This document shows positions 47,878-57,957 of a DNA stretch of 64,000 bases, one piece after another. The stretch comes from Geobacillus stearothermophilus ATCC 12980. GTDB lineage: Bacteria; Bacillota; Bacilli; Bacillales; Anoxybacillaceae. Made by a program: the position numbers and the translations under genes. Position 1 is the stretch's first letter. Every line of letters starts with the position of its first letter. The stretch lies in assembly GCF_030369615.1 (NCBI RefSeq), contig NZ_CP128494.1:2127501-2191500 (forward strand). The letters run 5' to 3'. The notes under the pieces were generated by a model. The model had not been told where the DNA came from. It did no database searches and was given only the letters and a program-made list of their open reading frames with translations.

Positions 47878-48219
47878 ATGGACGAAAAAGCAGCGTTTTT
47901 GCCGGCGTTGATCCAAAGCTATTTTATCGCGGTCGGCGTGTTGCTTGGCGGCGCCATCATCGGCGCTCTCGGCGCATTTTTGAGCGGCGGCCAGCCGCTG
48001 ACGGCCATGTACCGGTTTGCCGGCGACTTGCGCATTTGGGCGGTCGTCGCCGCCATCGGCGGAACGTTTGATACGTTTTACGTCGTCGAGCGAGGGCTGT
48101 TTCTCGGGGAAACAAAAGACATTGTGCGGCAGTTTTTGCTCATTTTGTCCGCCATGGGCGGCGCGCAAACAGGAGTGGCGATCATTACGTGGCTGACACA
48201 GGAGCACATTTCGCCATGA
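47878..48219 (+). CDS. ytrH: Sporulation membrane protein YtrH
   Basis: The 113-residue protein with three membrane helices (MDEKAAFLPALIQSYFIAVG; IIGALGAFLSGGQPLTAMYR; QFLLILSAMGGAQTGVAIIT) matches YtrH, a mother-cell sporulation protein important for cortex/germination in B. subtilis. The ATG at 47878 follows GGCGGGGAAACG. Its TGA overlaps the start of ytrI (ATGA). Confidence 0.87.
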   Translation: MDEKAAFLPALIQSYFIAVGVLLGGAIIGALGAFLSGGQPLTAMYRFAGDLRIWAVVAAIGGTFDTFYVVERGLFLGETKDIVRQFLLILSAMGGAQTGVAIITWLTQEHISP

Positions 48220-48719
48220 GAATTCCTCCGTATTACCAATATCCGTCATGGCAGCGTTTTTTCGCCGGCGTAGCGATTGGGGCGCTCATCAGCTGGTTTG
48301 TCTTTTTGTACATTTTCGGCGTCCTGCAGGAAAAGCAGGTGCGGCACGTCAATGAGCTGAACGAGCAGATCGCCGACTTGCAAAATGAAATTCGCATTTG
48401 GCAAGAAGACTATATCCATTACAACAAAGAAATGAAAAAAAAGCTGACCGTGCAGGACGTGTCCGTCCATCTTGTCAACGCCAAGCAATACAAGCTTGAT
48501 TCGTACACAGCGTTCCGCATCGAAGACAGTGTGAAAGAAGATTTGTCCCATTTAATCACCAAAGATATTGAAACGGTGTACAACAGCCGCGAGCTGATCA
48601 AGCGGGCAATTGAAAACAAAACGTATACGATCCACGAAAAAGCGTACCGGCTGGAAATTCATACGCTCACCATTTTCACCTTTTTGGCTGTGGAAGTGAA
48701 ATTGAAGCCGCTCCCTTAA
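48216..48719 (+). CDS. ytrI: Sporulation membrane protein YtrI
   Basis: The 167-residue protein has one N-terminal membrane helix (FFAGVAIGALISWFVFLYIF), then a coiled coil (VRHVNELNEQIADLQNEIRI) and a C-terminal soluble domain. It is translationally coupled to ytrH and is needed for efficient sporulation in B. subtilis. Together they are divergent from dnaE. Confidence 0.87.
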   Translation: MRIPPYYQYPSWQRFFAGVAIGALISWFVFLYIFGVLQEKQVRHVNELNEQIADLQNEIRIWQEDYIHYNKEMKKKLTVQDVSVHLVNAKQYKLDSYTAFRIEDSVKEDLSHLITKDIETVYNSRELIKRAIENKTYTIHEKAYRLEIHTLTIFTFLAVEVKLKPLP

Positions 48720-48807
48720 CACGCCATGCAGCCGACAAACGAGAAAAGCCAAAACAAACCGACACCCCGACGCCGACAAGAGCGCCGGACACTGCATCAG
48801 GCGGCAA

Positions 48808-48852
48808 AAGAGGGGGCGGCGCCGCATGACGCCCTTCTCGCCCCCTTCTGTT
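48808..48852 (-). terminator. Terminator of nrnA
   Basis: AGAAGGGGGCG...CGCCCCCTCT followed by TTTTGCC sits at the nrnA stop, facing ytrI. Confidence 0.75.
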
Positions 48853-49798
48853 ACCGTTCCGCCCGGCAAACGGCTCTCACCTCTTCAACAATGCGGTCGG
48901 CTTCTTCCCATGAAGCGATCGACGCGCCGGCCGCCAGCGGATGGCCGCCGCCGCCATGCCGCTTGGCGACGACATTGATGACCGGCCCTTTCGAACGAAA
49001 ACGCACGCGAATCTCCTTCTCCTCCTCAACGAAAAACACCCAGGCGATGATGCCATCAATGTTGCCGAGCAGCCCAACAAGCTGCGACGCTTCAAGCGGG
49101 GTGACGCCGTATTCTTCAAGCAGCGCCCGCGGCATTTTCACCGCCGCCACTCCTTCATCGATCGTGAAATTCGACAGCACATAACCGCTCAAACGGGCGA
49201 GCGGCAGGCTCGTCCGGTACAGCCCGTCATACAATTCCGTCAGCGAAAAGCCGTACGAAATGAGCTCTCCGGCATAGCGAAACGTTTTTTCGCTCGTGCG
49301 CGGAAACAAAAAACGGCCCGTGTCGCCGACAATGCCGGCGTAAATCAGGCGCGCCGCCTCGGCGGTCATCGTCAGCCCGTCGTCTTTGCCGGCCAAATAC
49401 AGTTCGTAAATCATTTCGCTCGTCGAGCTGGCGTCGGTGTCAACCCACATGATGTCGCCGTACGGCGTATCGTTCGGATGGTGGTCGATTTTGATCAGCT
49501 TCCGCCCGAGCCGGTAGCGGCTGTCACAAATCCGCTCTTCGTTCGCCGTGTCACAGACAATCACGAGCGCCTGTTCATAGGCGCCATCGTCAATGACATC
49601 CATTTGACGTAAAAATGACAACGATGGATCATCCGTCCCCACCGCATACACTTGTTTTTCCGGAAACGACGCCCGAAGCAGCGCCGCCAGCCCGCCTTGC
49701 GACCCGTACGCGTCCGGGTCCGGGCGCACGTGGCGATGGATGATGATCGTATCAAATTGGCGAATCGTTTCAAGAATGTCCCGGCAAACGTCTTTCAT
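48851..49798 (-). CDS. nrnA: Oligoribonuclease / 3'-phosphoadenosine 5'-phosphate phosphatase NrnA
   Basis: NrnA degrades nanoRNAs and hydrolyses pAp. The 315-residue DHH/DHHA1 protein shows IIIHRHVRPDPDAYGSQGGL, VCDTANEERI, IKIDHHPNDTPYGDI (the DHH motif) and the DHHA1 motif RHGGGGHPLAAGASI. The ATG at 49798 (eight bases after GGGG) is preferred over the adjacent GTG. It follows ytrHI as in B. subtilis. Confidence 0.93.
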   Translation of the reverse strand: MKDVCRDILETIRQFDTIIIHRHVRPDPDAYGSQGGLAALLRASFPEKQVYAVGTDDPSLSFLRQMDVIDDGAYEQALVIVCDTANEERICDSRYRLGRKLIKIDHHPNDTPYGDIMWVDTDASSTSEMIYELYLAGKDDGLTMTAEAARLIYAGIVGDTGRFLFPRTSEKTFRYAGELISYGFSLTELYDGLYRTSLPLARLSGYVLSNFTIDEGVAAVKMPRALLEEYGVTPLEASQLVGLLGNIDGIIAWVFFVEEEKEIRVRFRSKGPVINVVAKRHGGGGHPLAAGASIASWEEADRIVEEVRAVCRAER

Positions 49799-49898
49799 CA
49801 CTTCGTCCCCTTTTTATGGCTTGTCATTTTCAACCGCTGGCATTTTTCCGCGCTTCTATGTACAATGGAAAAAGAAACGGACTACGGAGGGAGCCAGC

Positions 49899-50207
49899 AT
49901 GCCCGTATTGGTTATTTTCATTATATTTTCCTTTTCGTTTTACGTCTATTATAAAATTCGCTACGTTCGCTCGCAGCGCCCGATGGAGCGCCGCTTCCTC
50001 TCGGCGAAATCGAGCATGGCGCTCGGGCTGTTTGTCGCCTTGTTCGGAGTCAACCAATTGTTTTTGTATCAGACAACTGTCACCTATATCATCTCCTCCA
50101 TCTTTATCGCCCTAGGCGCCGGCAGCGTCTGGGCCGGCTGCCGCGCCTACCGCTGCTATCTGCCGCAGGCGATCGAAGAGGCGGAAAAAGCGGCGAAACA
50201 AAGCTGA
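49899..50207 (+). CDS. ytpI: YtpI-like membrane protein
   Basis: The 102-residue protein has three membrane helices (MPVLVIFIIFSFSFYVYYKI; ALGLFVALFGVNQLFLYQTT; IISSIFIALGAGSVWAGCRA) and a charged tail. It matches YtpI of Bacillus by position and pattern. Function is unknown. ATG at 49899 follows GGAGGGAGCCAGC. Confidence 0.82.
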   Translation: MPVLVIFIIFSFSFYVYYKIRYVRSQRPMERRFLSAKSSMALGLFVALFGVNQLFLYQTTVTYIISSIFIALGAGSVWAGCRAYRCYLPQAIEEAEKAAKQS

Positions 50208-50232
50208 CCATAACCGTTCACAGCGAAAGGGA

Positions 50233-50275
50233 AAGGATGTCCAGCAACAAAGGGCGGACATCCTTTTTTCGTTGT
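50233..50275. terminator. Terminator between ytpI and the CBS-domain regulator
   Basis: AGGATGTCC...GGACATCCT followed by TTTTTTC on the plus strand; it may also end the converging gene. Confidence 0.88.
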
Positions 50276-50278
50276 CGA

Positions 50279-51586
50279 TTACCGGTCGATCAGCTGGCAC
50301 ATCATCATCGCCTTCCCGACGATGGCGCCTTCATTGTACACCTCGACGTCCACTTTTCCGAACTTGCGCCCGAGCTCTAAAAGCTTCGCCTGCACGTCGA
50401 CTGTAGTGTCGATTTGCACCGGCTTGATGAAATAAATCGTAATGCTTTCCATCACCAAATCGCCGCGTTTGTACGCCCGCAGCATCCGCGCCGCCGCTTC
50501 GGTGACGATCGTCGTAAACACGCCGTACGAGAGTGTCCCTAAATAGTTCGTCATTTGCGGCGTGATCGTGCAGCGAAACAGCGTTTCTTTGTCGCCTGAC
50601 TCGCGGAACTGGGCGGTGACGAGGTCATCGATCGTCTCGCCGACTTGCAGCTGGCGCTGCGCCATTTGCAGCGCTTTTAACACGTCTTGGCGGCTGATGA
50701 TCCCTTGCAGCCGGTTATGGTCATCAACGACCGGAAGCAGTTCAATTCCTTCCCATACCATGATGTGCGAGGCAAATGCGACCGATGTTTTTCCGTTCAC
50801 CGTAATCGGCTGCTTCGTCATCACCTTTTCGACCGGCAGCTGCCGGTCGACATCCAGCACGTCTTTTGCCGTCACAATACCTTGCACTTTCAACTGGTCG
50901 TCGACGACCGGAAACCGGGTATGGCGCGTCTCGCGATTTAGCGCATACCAGCGCTCGACGGGATCGTCTGTATATAAATAGACTGTTTTCTCGACAGGGG
51001 TGACAATGTCCTCAACGAGCACAATCTCCTTTTTGATCAGCTGGTCATAAATCGCCCGGTTGATCATCGTCGCAACCGTAAACGTGTCATAGCTCGTCGA
51101 AATGATCGGCAGCTGCCGCTCATCGGCGAGCTTTTTCACGTGGTCGGCCGTGTCAAACCCGCCGGTGATGAGCACGGCCGCCCCGGCTTCAAGCGCCAGT
51201 TCGTGCGCCTTCGTCCGGTTGCCGACGATAAGCAAATCCCCTGCACCCGTATAGCGCATCATTGCCTCCAGCTGCATCGCCCCAATGACGAAGCGGTTGA
51301 GCGTCTTGTGCAGCCCTTCCCGCCCACCGAGCACTCGTCCGTCGACAATGTTGACGACTTCAGCGTACGTGAGCTTCTCAATGTTTTCCTTCCGCTTTTT
51401 CTCGATCCGAATCGTGCCGACGCGCTCGATCGTGCTTACGTATCCTTTGTTCTCCGCATCTTTGATCGCTCGGTACGCCGTTCCTTCGCTCACGCCCATT
51501 TCCTTGGCGATCTGCCGGACGGAAATTTTCTCGCCGATCGGCAGCCGGTGGATGTATTCTAAAATTTGTTCATGTTTGGTCGCCAA
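50279..51586 (-). CDS. ytoI: HTH-DRTGG-CBS-hotdog regulator (YtoI-like)
   Basis: The 435-residue protein has four parts in order: a GntR-like helix-turn-helix (KISVRQIAKEMGVSEGTAYR, about 20-60), a DRTGG domain (about 70-180, with VLITGGFDTADHVKKLADER), two CBS repeats (about 190-310, binding of adenine nucleotides is typical) and a C-terminal hot-dog thioesterase-like domain (about 330-435, LRAYKRGDLVMESITIYFIK). It matches B. subtilis YtoI. The ligand and targets are unknown. The start is TTG at 51586. Confidence 0.87.
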   Translation of the reverse strand: MATKHEQILEYIHRLPIGEKISVRQIAKEMGVSEGTAYRAIKDAENKGYVSTIERVGTIRIEKKRKENIEKLTYAEVVNIVDGRVLGGREGLHKTLNRFVIGAMQLEAMMRYTGAGDLLIVGNRTKAHELALEAGAAVLITGGFDTADHVKKLADERQLPIISTSYDTFTVATMINRAIYDQLIKKEIVLVEDIVTPVEKTVYLYTDDPVERWYALNRETRHTRFPVVDDQLKVQGIVTAKDVLDVDRQLPVEKVMTKQPITVNGKTSVAFASHIMVWEGIELLPVVDDHNRLQGIISRQDVLKALQMAQRQLQVGETIDDLVTAQFRESGDKETLFRCTITPQMTNYLGTLSYGVFTTIVTEAAARMLRAYKRGDLVMESITIYFIKPVQIDTTVDVQAKLLELGRKFGKVDVEVYNEGAIVGKAMMMCQLIDR

Positions 51587-51668
51587 CGGTCTTCACCCTT
51601 TACGCATTGTTACTTTCATTATACAGGGCTCAGCAGCGGGGATTCAACGATCGCGCCGGCCATCAGAA

Positions 51669-51697
51669 AGCGCCCTTCCCAAAGTGGGAAGGGCGCC
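51669..51697 (-). terminator. Terminator of the UPF0173 hydrolase gene
   Basis: A perfect stem GCGCCCTTCCCA / TGGGAAGGGCGC followed by TTTCT. Confidence 0.88.
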
Positions 51698-51701
51698 GCT
51701 G

Positions 51702-52382
51702 TTACAGCTCGATGCTTTCGCCTGACTTCAGAGCACGGCCGACACCCGACGGTAGAAGCGAGACGAACCGTTCGGGGTCTTGGACAATCGGCGGGAACGT
51801 GTTGTAATGGATCGGCACGACGAGTTTCGCTCCGAGCCACTCGGCGGCAACGGCCGCGTCTTCCGGCCCCATCGTGAAGCTGTCCCCAATCGGCAAAAAG
51901 GCGACATCGATGTTATGGCGCTCGCCGATCAGCTTCATGTCGGAAAACAGCCCGGTGTCGCCGGCATGGTAGATCGTTTTCCCTTCGGCCGTGAACAAAA
52001 TGCCGGTCGGCATGCCTAAATAAATGATTTGCTTGTCCTCGGTCACAAACCCGGAGCTGTGGAACGCCTGCGTCAACTTGACCGTGCCAAAGTCAAATTC
52101 GCGCGCCCCGCCGATGTTCATGCCAAACGTCTCGACGCCTTGCCAGCTTAAATACGTCGCCAGCTCAAATGTGGCCACGACAAGGGCGTTGTTCCGCTTG
52201 GCGATTTCCACCGTATCGCCGACATGATCCCCGTGCCCGTGCGTGAGCAAAATGACATCCGCTTTCACATCTGCCGCGTTCAAATCGGTCGTCGCATTGC
52301 CAGTGATGAACGGGTCGATCAAAATCGTTTTTCCGTTCGTCTCAATGCGGACAACCGAATGGCCATGGTAGCTGATTTTCAT
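51702..52382 (-). CDS. UPF0173 metal-dependent hydrolase (YtkL-like)
   Basis: The 226-residue metallo-beta-lactamase-fold protein begins [20 protein letters not shown] and has the metal motif [16 protein letters not shown], further ligands in [17 protein letters not shown], and a C-terminal [11 protein letters not shown]. Substrate is unknown. ATG at 52382 follows AAAGGAGATGTGACG. Confidence 0.9.
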   Translation of the reverse strand: MKISYHGHSVVRIETNGKTILIDPFITGNATTDLNAADVKADVILLTHGHGDHVGDTVEIAKRNNALVVATFELATYLSWQGVETFGMNIGGAREFDFGTVKLTQAFHSSGFVTEDKQIIYLGMPTGILFTAEGKTIYHAGDTGLFSDMKLIGERHNIDVAFLPIGDSFTMGPEDAAVAAEWLGAKLVVPIHYNTFPPIVQDPERFVSLLPSGVGRALKSGESIEL

Positions 52383-52519
52383 CGTCACATCTCCTTTCCA
52401 CTACACATGATTCGCCGCCGCCCATCCATTCCCTTCTTTTCCTGCCTGTCCATTTACAAACGGCCCGTTTCTTGGTACGCTCAAAATGGACAACAGTGAA
52501 AAAAGGAAGGAATGGGACG

Positions 52520-53611
52520 ATGAACAAACGGCTGCAAGCATTTTCCTCTTGGCTTCAACAACATAGTTCATTCGCCTTCGTCACGTCAAGTGCGAACGTG
52601 TTTTATTTGAGCGGATTTCGGTGCGACCCGCACGAACGGTTGCTGGCGCTTTTGGTCTTTCCTGACAGCGAGCCCGCGCTCGTCTGCCCGCAAATGGAAG
52701 TCCCGCGCGCCCGCCGGAGCGGCTTTGGGCATACGGTGATCGGCTACGACGACAGCGCCGACCCGTGGGAAGAGATCGAGCGCCATCTCAAAGCGCGCGG
52801 TGTCAAGGCCGTCTCGATTGCCGTCGAAAAAAACGATTTGTCGTTCGCCCGTTTCGAGCGGCTCTCGGCGCTGTTTCCGAACGCCCAATGGCTCGATGCC
52901 GAAGAAAAGCTGCGCCAGCTTCGCCTGATCAAAGATGAGCAGGAAATGAAAGCGCTGCGCCAGGCGGCAGAGCTGGCTGACAAAGCGGTCGAAATCGGCG
53001 TCTCGGCCATTCGCCCGGGCGTGACGGAGCTTGAACTTGTCGCCGTCATTGAATATGAGCTGAAAAAACTCGGCGTTGAAGGGATGTCGTTTCCCACAAC
53101 CGTGCTTGCAGGCGCCAAATCAGCCGATCCGCACGGCGTGCCGGGAACGGCGGCGGTCGCACCGGGCGATTTCGTGCTGTTCGATTTGGGCGTCATCGTC
53201 GATGGGTATTGCTCCGACATTACCCGCACCGTCGTCTGTCAGACGGCAAGCGACGAACAGCGGCTCATATACGATACCGTTCGGCGCGCCCAGCAGGCGG
53301 CGATCGACGCCTGTCGCCCGCAAACCGCGATGAAGGAGATCGACCGCTCCGCTCGAAACGTCATCGAACAAGCCGGCTACGGCCCGTACTTCACCCACCG
53401 CGTCGGGCACGGCTTAGGAATCGAAATCCACGAATACCCATCGCTTCATGGCGCCAACCCCGACCCGCTCGCTCCCGGCATGGTGTTTACGATCGAACCG
53501 GGCATTTACGTCCCATCCATCGGCGGCGTGCGCATTGAAGACGATGTCGCGGTCACGAACAACGGCGTTGAGGTGTTGACGTCGTTTTCGAAGGAATTGA
53601 TCATTGTATAA
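52520..53611 (+). CDS. M24 family Xaa-Pro dipeptidase
   Basis: The 363-residue enzyme has the creatinase-like N-terminal domain and the pita-bread catalytic domain with metal ligands: FDLGVIVDGYCSDITRTVVC (two Asp), THRVGHGLGIEIHEYPSL (His), FTIEPGIYVP (Glu) and GGVRIEDDVAVTNNGVEVLT (Glu). It would cleave dipeptides with C-terminal proline. ATG at 52520 follows AAGGAAGGAATGGGACG. It is divergent from the UPF0173 gene. Confidence 0.93.
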   Translation: MNKRLQAFSSWLQQHSSFAFVTSSANVFYLSGFRCDPHERLLALLVFPDSEPALVCPQMEVPRARRSGFGHTVIGYDDSADPWEEIERHLKARGVKAVSIAVEKNDLSFARFERLSALFPNAQWLDAEEKLRQLRLIKDEQEMKALRQAAELADKAVEIGVSAIRPGVTELELVAVIEYELKKLGVEGMSFPTTVLAGAKSADPHGVPGTAAVAPGDFVLFDLGVIVDGYCSDITRTVVCQTASDEQRLIYDTVRRAQQAAIDACRPQTAMKEIDRSARNVIEQAGYGPYFTHRVGHGLGIEIHEYPSLHGANPDPLAPGMVFTIEPGIYVPSIGGVRIEDDVAVTNNGVEVLTSFSKELIIV

Positions 53612-53652
53612 CGAGAAAAACCATTGGCAAAAGCTTCTGCGAATAAGTGCAC

Positions 53653-53708
53653 GAACAAAGCTGTCCACCGGCTCGATCCCCAAGCCGATTCGGACAGCTT
53701 TGTTTTCT
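53653..53708. terminator. Terminator between the M24 peptidase and ald
   Basis: AACAAAGCTGTCC...GGACAGCTTTGTT with a T-run on the plus strand, enclosing an inner CGGCT/AGCCG stem. It may serve both converging genes. Confidence 0.88.
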
Positions 53709-53741
53709 CATCGCCATCAAGGCGGCTCCATCTTCATGATT

Positions 53742-54860
53742 TCATCCGTGCAACAACGAATGAACATCTGTATACGGCATGTTGTGCGCCGCCGCGACCG
53801 CTTCGTACACGATGTGCCCGTCGAGCGTGTTGATCCCTTTTAACAGCGCCGGGTTATCCAAGCACGCGGCGCGGTAGCCTTTGTTGGCGATTTGCAAGGC
53901 GTATGGGATCGTGACGTTCGTAAGCGCGAATGTCGACGTGCGCGGCACCGCGCCCGGCATGTTGGCGACGGCGTAATGGACGACGCCGTGCTTGACGTAT
54001 GTCGGATCGTCGTGCGTCGTGACGCGGTCGGTCGTTTCGAAAATGCCGCCTTGGTCAATGGCGATGTCGACCAACACCGATCCCGGCGTCATCGAGCGCA
54101 CCATCTCTTCCGTCACCAGCTTCGGCGCTTTCGCCCCCGGGATCAAGACGGCACCGACGACCAAATCCGATTCGCGCACGCACTCGGCGATATGGTACGA
54201 GTTGGACATGAGCGTCGTCACGTGGTCGCCGAACAAATCATCGAGCTCGCGCAGCCGCTCGGCGTTAATGTCCAAAATCGTCACGTCTGACCCGAGACCG
54301 ACCGCGATTTTCGCCGCGTTCGTCCCCGCCGTTCCGCCGCCGATGATCGTCACTTTGCCGCGCCGCACTCCGGGCACGCCGCCAAGCAAAATGCCTTTCC
54401 CGCCGTGCGGCTTCTCGAGAAACTGGGCGCCGACTTGCACCGACATGCGGCCGGCGACTTCACTCATCGGCGTCAACAGTGGCAGCGAGCCGTTCGCCAG
54501 CTGCACCGTCTCGTAAGCGATGCCGACCACTTTTTGCTCGACGAGCGCTTTCGTGAGCGCTTCGGCCGCGGCTAAATGCAAATACGTAAACAAAATCAAT
54601 CCGGGGCGAAAATAGCGGAACTCCTCAGCCAGCGGCTCTTTCACTTTCAACACCATCTCCGCCGTCCAAGCATCTTCCGCGTTCGGCACGATCACTGCCC
54701 CGGCTTTTTCATACTCGGAATCGGAAAACCCCGACCCAGCGCCGGCTTCCGTCTCCACATACACGTCATGCCCCGCTTTGACGAGCGTCATCACGCCTGC
54801 CGGAGTGATGGCGACGCGGTTTTCATTGTTTTTGATTTCTTTTGGAATGCCGATCTTCAT
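53742..54860 (-). CDS. ald: Alanine dehydrogenase
   Basis: The 372-residue NAD-dependent enzyme converts alanine to pyruvate and ammonia and supports sporulation. It begins [20 protein letters not shown] (substrate Arg, Lys) and has the Rossmann motif [20 protein letters not shown] and [20 protein letters not shown]. The length equals the known Geobacillus enzyme. ATG at 54860 follows AAGGAGGAAATGTA. Confidence 0.97.
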   Translation of the reverse strand: MKIGIPKEIKNNENRVAITPAGVMTLVKAGHDVYVETEAGAGSGFSDSEYEKAGAVIVPNAEDAWTAEMVLKVKEPLAEEFRYFRPGLILFTYLHLAAAEALTKALVEQKVVGIAYETVQLANGSLPLLTPMSEVAGRMSVQVGAQFLEKPHGGKGILLGGVPGVRRGKVTIIGGGTAGTNAAKIAVGLGSDVTILDINAERLRELDDLFGDHVTTLMSNSYHIAECVRESDLVVGAVLIPGAKAPKLVTEEMVRSMTPGSVLVDIAIDQGGIFETTDRVTTHDDPTYVKHGVVHYAVANMPGAVPRTSTFALTNVTIPYALQIANKGYRAACLDNPALLKGINTLDGHIVYEAVAAAHNMPYTDVHSLLHG

Positions 54861-54948
54861 TACATTTCCTCCTTTTTCCTTCCCGCTTCTTCCTTTTATT
54901 GTGCTCCGTTTCGCGCAAAAGCAAACGAAAAAGGAGGAGACGCTGGTC

Positions 54949-55713
54949 TCAACGGAAAAGGTGGCGGTAAATGACGTTCGCTCCGCCGGTGACGTCAATG
55001 ACGGCGCCGGTGATGAAATCCGAGTCGTCCTCGCATAAAAACGCGATCACGCGGGCGATATCTTCACCAGTCCCCGGGCGTCCGACCGGCGTTTCCGCAT
55101 CCCTTCTCGCGCGGGCGTCGGCGATCCCCGCCTCTTTCATGGCGCCGACAATATTGCCTGGGCACACCATATTGGCGGTAATGCCATATTCCGCCTCTTC
55201 CAGGGCGATCGTTTTCGTCAGCGATACAAGCCCGACTTTCGCCGCGCCGAACGCCGAACGGTGCACCCAGCCCGGGGCATCCGCCGCTCCTTGAAATCCG
55301 TACGTAATGATGCGGCCAAACCGTTGTTTTCGCATAATCGGGATCGTCCGCCTCACTAAATGGAAGACCGAGCTCAAATTGCCTTCAATCATTTCGTACC
55401 ATTCGTCTTCCGTATAATCGGCCAGCTTTTTCCGCTCAAAAATGTACGGCCCTGCATTGTTGATGAGGCAGTCAATGCGGCCAAACCGCTCCATGGCGGC
55501 GTCCACAAGCGCCGCTAAATCGTTTTTGTCCGTCACATCTCCCTGCACAAACTGGAGGCGGTCAGCGGCGCCGCGGTACTTCTCGGCAAGCGAGCGCACC
55601 GCCTGTTCATCGCTCCGGTAGTTCACCGTCACCGAGTAGCCTTTATCAAGCAGCAGCTCGGTCACTTTTCTCCCCAATCCTTTCGCTCCGGCCGTAATCA
55701 AGGCGTGCCGCAC
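54949..55713 (-). CDS. ytkK: Short-chain dehydrogenase/reductase family protein (YtkK-like)
   Basis: The 254-residue SDR has the cofactor motif [19 protein letters not shown] and [20 protein letters not shown]. The usual catalytic YxxxK appears as [18 protein letters not shown], with Phe in place of Tyr, so it may be a weak or altered enzyme. GTG at 55713 follows GAGGAGGGAGAAGG. It corresponds to YtkK by neighbours; substrate is unknown. Confidence 0.83.
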   Translation of the reverse strand: MRHALITAGAKGLGRKVTELLLDKGYSVTVNYRSDEQAVRSLAEKYRGAADRLQFVQGDVTDKNDLAALVDAAMERFGRIDCLINNAGPYIFERKKLADYTEDEWYEMIEGNLSSVFHLVRRTIPIMRKQRFGRIITYGFQGAADAPGWVHRSAFGAAKVGLVSLTKTIALEEAEYGITANMVCPGNIVGAMKEAGIADARARRDAETPVGRPGTGEDIARVIAFLCEDDSDFITGAVIDVTGGANVIYRHLFR

Positions 55714-55784
55714 CCTTCTCCCTCCTCGTCGCGATTTGCTGTCTCATTTTTACTTTACTACAAACCAGAGCGAATACAAAAAAA

Positions 55785-55812
55785 TAACCATAACGCGCAG
55801 GCGCTATGGCTA
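55785..55812 (-). terminator. Terminator of the 46-residue protein gene
   Basis: CCATAGCGC-CTGC-GCGTTATGG followed by TTATTTTTTTG overlaps the stop codon of the small gene. Confidence 0.82.
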
Positions 55813-55950
55813 TTCGCCGACTTCGCGGCGCGGGTCGTAATACGATTCATCCTCGTCAACAATGCCGCTTTCATACGACTCGGTAATTTGCTCGGTGATC
55901 GTCCGCACTTCCTCCTCATCGTACTGCCAGTCGTTATACCGCTTTTCCAT
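55810..55950 (-). CDS. Small acidic protein, 46 residues, unknown function
   Basis: An ATG at 55950 behind a strong GGGGAGGAAGAGCA site opens a 46-codon frame beginning MEKRYNDWQYDEEEVRTITE and ending YYDPRREVGE. It has its own terminator. The product is very acidic and tyrosine-rich, with no membrane segment. The ribosome site, codon use and terminator make it a credible gene; I do not recognise a function. Confidence 0.75.
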   Translation of the reverse strand: MEKRYNDWQYDEEEVRTITEQITESYESGIVDEDESYYDPRREVGE

Positions 55951-56062
55951 TGCTCTTCCTCCCCTGTTCACAAAATCTCAATATATGGCCTAGTTTCTCG
56001 TCAAAGGGCGATGGGTATACCATATATAGAGATAGCATTTTTAACCAAAGGGAGGGGAGAAC

Positions 56063-56509
56063 ATGACCATGACCTACCAAACGATCGTCGTCGCCGTCGA
56101 TGGCTCGAAGGAAGCGGAATGGGCGTTCAAAAAAGCGGTTCAAATCGCCAAGCGAAACGGGGCGAAACTCATTTTGACCCACATCATCGACTTGCGCGGC
56201 TTTACGACCGTTGAAGCGCACGATTACGCCCTCGCCGAACGGTCGGAGCAATATGCGAACGAACTTCTGGAACGGTATAAAAACGAAGCCGTCGCCGCTG
56301 GACTCGACGATGTGGACACCGCGGTCGAATTCGGCTCGCCGAAAGTGAAAATCGCCAAAGACGTCGCTCCGAAATACAAAGCCGACCTCATCATTTGCGG
56401 GGCGACCGGGTTGAACGCGGTCGAGCGGTTTCTGATTGGCAGTGTCTCGGAAAACATCGTCCGCCATGCGAAATGCGATGTGCTTGTGGTCAGGACACCG
56501 AAAGAATAG
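56063..56509 (+). CDS. Universal stress protein (UspA family)
   Basis: The 148-residue protein begins MTMTYQTIVVAVDGSKEAEW and carries the ATP-binding pattern GATGLNAVERFLIGSVSENI followed by VLVVRTPKE, the G-2x-G-9x-G-S motif of ATP-binding Usp proteins. Role in stress survival is general to the family. ATG at 56063 follows AAGGGAGGGGAGAAC. Confidence 0.93.
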   Translation: MTMTYQTIVVAVDGSKEAEWAFKKAVQIAKRNGAKLILTHIIDLRGFTTVEAHDYALAERSEQYANELLERYKNEAVAAGLDDVDTAVEFGSPKVKIAKDVAPKYKADLIICGATGLNAVERFLIGSVSENIVRHAKCDVLVVRTPKE

Positions 56510-56561
56510 CCTTCCGCGCCCAACGAATGCATCCATTCTCTGTGCCGCCGGCAAATGCCAA

Positions 56562-56590
56562 AAAGAACACCCCGCCGTTACGGGGTGTTT
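56562..56590. terminator. Bidirectional terminator between usp and argGH
   Basis: AACACCCCG...CGGGGTGTT with TTTTT on the minus-strand side lies at the end of argH. Confidence 0.88.
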
Positions 56591-57957
56591 AGCTTTTCTT
56601 TCGCTTTTTCAAGCGCCGCCCGCACTTCGGCAAAACCGGTGCCGCCGGCGCTGTTGCGGCGGTTGACGGCCGTGCGCGGGTTCAAGGCGTCATAAATGTC
56701 TGCGTCAAAGAGCGGCGACGCCTCCTTATACACGTCAAGCGGCAAGTCGGCCAAAAAGACGCCTTTCTCAATGCAAAGCAGCACGAGCTTGCCGACGACC
56801 TCATGCGCCTCGCGGAACGGCATGCCTTTTGCCGCCAAGTAATCGGCAAGCTCGGTCGCGTTGGAAAAGTCCTGATTCGTCGCCCGCTCCATGACGTCTG
56901 TGCGCACGTTCATCGTTTCAATCATGCCGGTGAAAATTTTCAGCGACCCGACGACCGTCTTTACTGTATCAAACATGCCTTCTTTATCTTCTTGCATGTC
57001 CTTGTTGTAGGCGAGCGGCAGCCCTTTCATCACCGTGAGAAGCGCCATCAAATGGCCGTACACGCGGCCGGTTTTGCCGCGGATGAGCTCGGCCATGTCC
57101 GGGTTTTTCTTTTGCGGCATGATGCTGCTGCCGGTCGCAAACGCATCATCGAGCTCAATGAACTGAAACTCTTGGCTCGACCAAAGGATGAGCTCTTCAG
57201 CGAGCCGCGACAAGTGCATCATGAGCATCGAGCTGTTGCTTAAAAACTCGATGATGAAATCGCGGTCGCTCACCGCATCCAAGCTGTTTTCGTAAAGATC
57301 GGCAAAACCCAACAGCTCCGCCGTCCGCCGCCGGTCGATCGGAAACGTCGTTCCGGCGAGCGCCCCGGTGCCGAGCGGCGAGCGGTTAATCCGTTTCAGC
57401 GACTCAGAAAAACGTTCATAGTCCCGCTCGAGCATCCAAAAATACGCAAGCAAATGATGGGCAAACGAAATCGGCTGCGCCCGCTGCAAATGCGTATACC
57501 CGGGCATGATCGTGTCGACATGTTTGTCGGCTTGAGCGACAAGCGCCCGCTGCAGCCCGCGGATGAGACTGAGAATCTCTTCAACGCGCTTGCGCAAGTA
57601 TAAATGCATATCGGTCGCCACTTGGTCGTTCCGGCTCCGTCCGGTGTGCAACTTGCCGCCGACCGGGCCGATGTCGTCGATCAACATTTTTTCAATGTTT
57701 AAATGAATGTCTTCATACGCGACGGAAAACTCGAGTTCCCCCCGCTTCGCTTTTTCGAGCAGCCGCAGGAGTCCGCTCTTGATCTTCTCGACATCTTCCG
57801 CCGGCAAAATGCCGCACTCGCCAAGCATTGTCACATGGGCAAGGCTGCCTTCAATGTCTTCTTCCACCAGCTCCTGGTCGAACGGGATCGACGCGCCAAA
57901 CTCGTCGACCCATTCTTCCGCTGTTTTCGTAAACCGTCCGCCCCAAAGTTTTTTCAC
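56578..57957 (-). CDS. argH: Argininosuccinate lyase
   Basis: The 459-residue enzyme releases arginine and fumarate. It shows the fumarase-superfamily signature [20 protein letters not shown] (catalytic Ser loop) and [19 protein letters not shown]. Its ATG overlaps the argG stop (ATGA). Last step of arginine biosynthesis. Confidence 0.97.
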   Translation of the reverse strand: MKKLWGGRFTKTAEEWVDEFGASIPFDQELVEEDIEGSLAHVTMLGECGILPAEDVEKIKSGLLRLLEKAKRGELEFSVAYEDIHLNIEKMLIDDIGPVGGKLHTGRSRNDQVATDMHLYLRKRVEEILSLIRGLQRALVAQADKHVDTIMPGYTHLQRAQPISFAHHLLAYFWMLERDYERFSESLKRINRSPLGTGALAGTTFPIDRRRTAELLGFADLYENSLDAVSDRDFIIEFLSNSSMLMMHLSRLAEELILWSSQEFQFIELDDAFATGSSIMPQKKNPDMAELIRGKTGRVYGHLMALLTVMKGLPLAYNKDMQEDKEGMFDTVKTVVGSLKIFTGMIETMNVRTDVMERATNQDFSNATELADYLAAKGMPFREAHEVVGKLVLLCIEKGVFLADLPLDVYKEASPLFDADIYDALNPRTAVNRRNSAGGTGFAEVRAALEKAKEKLNTP

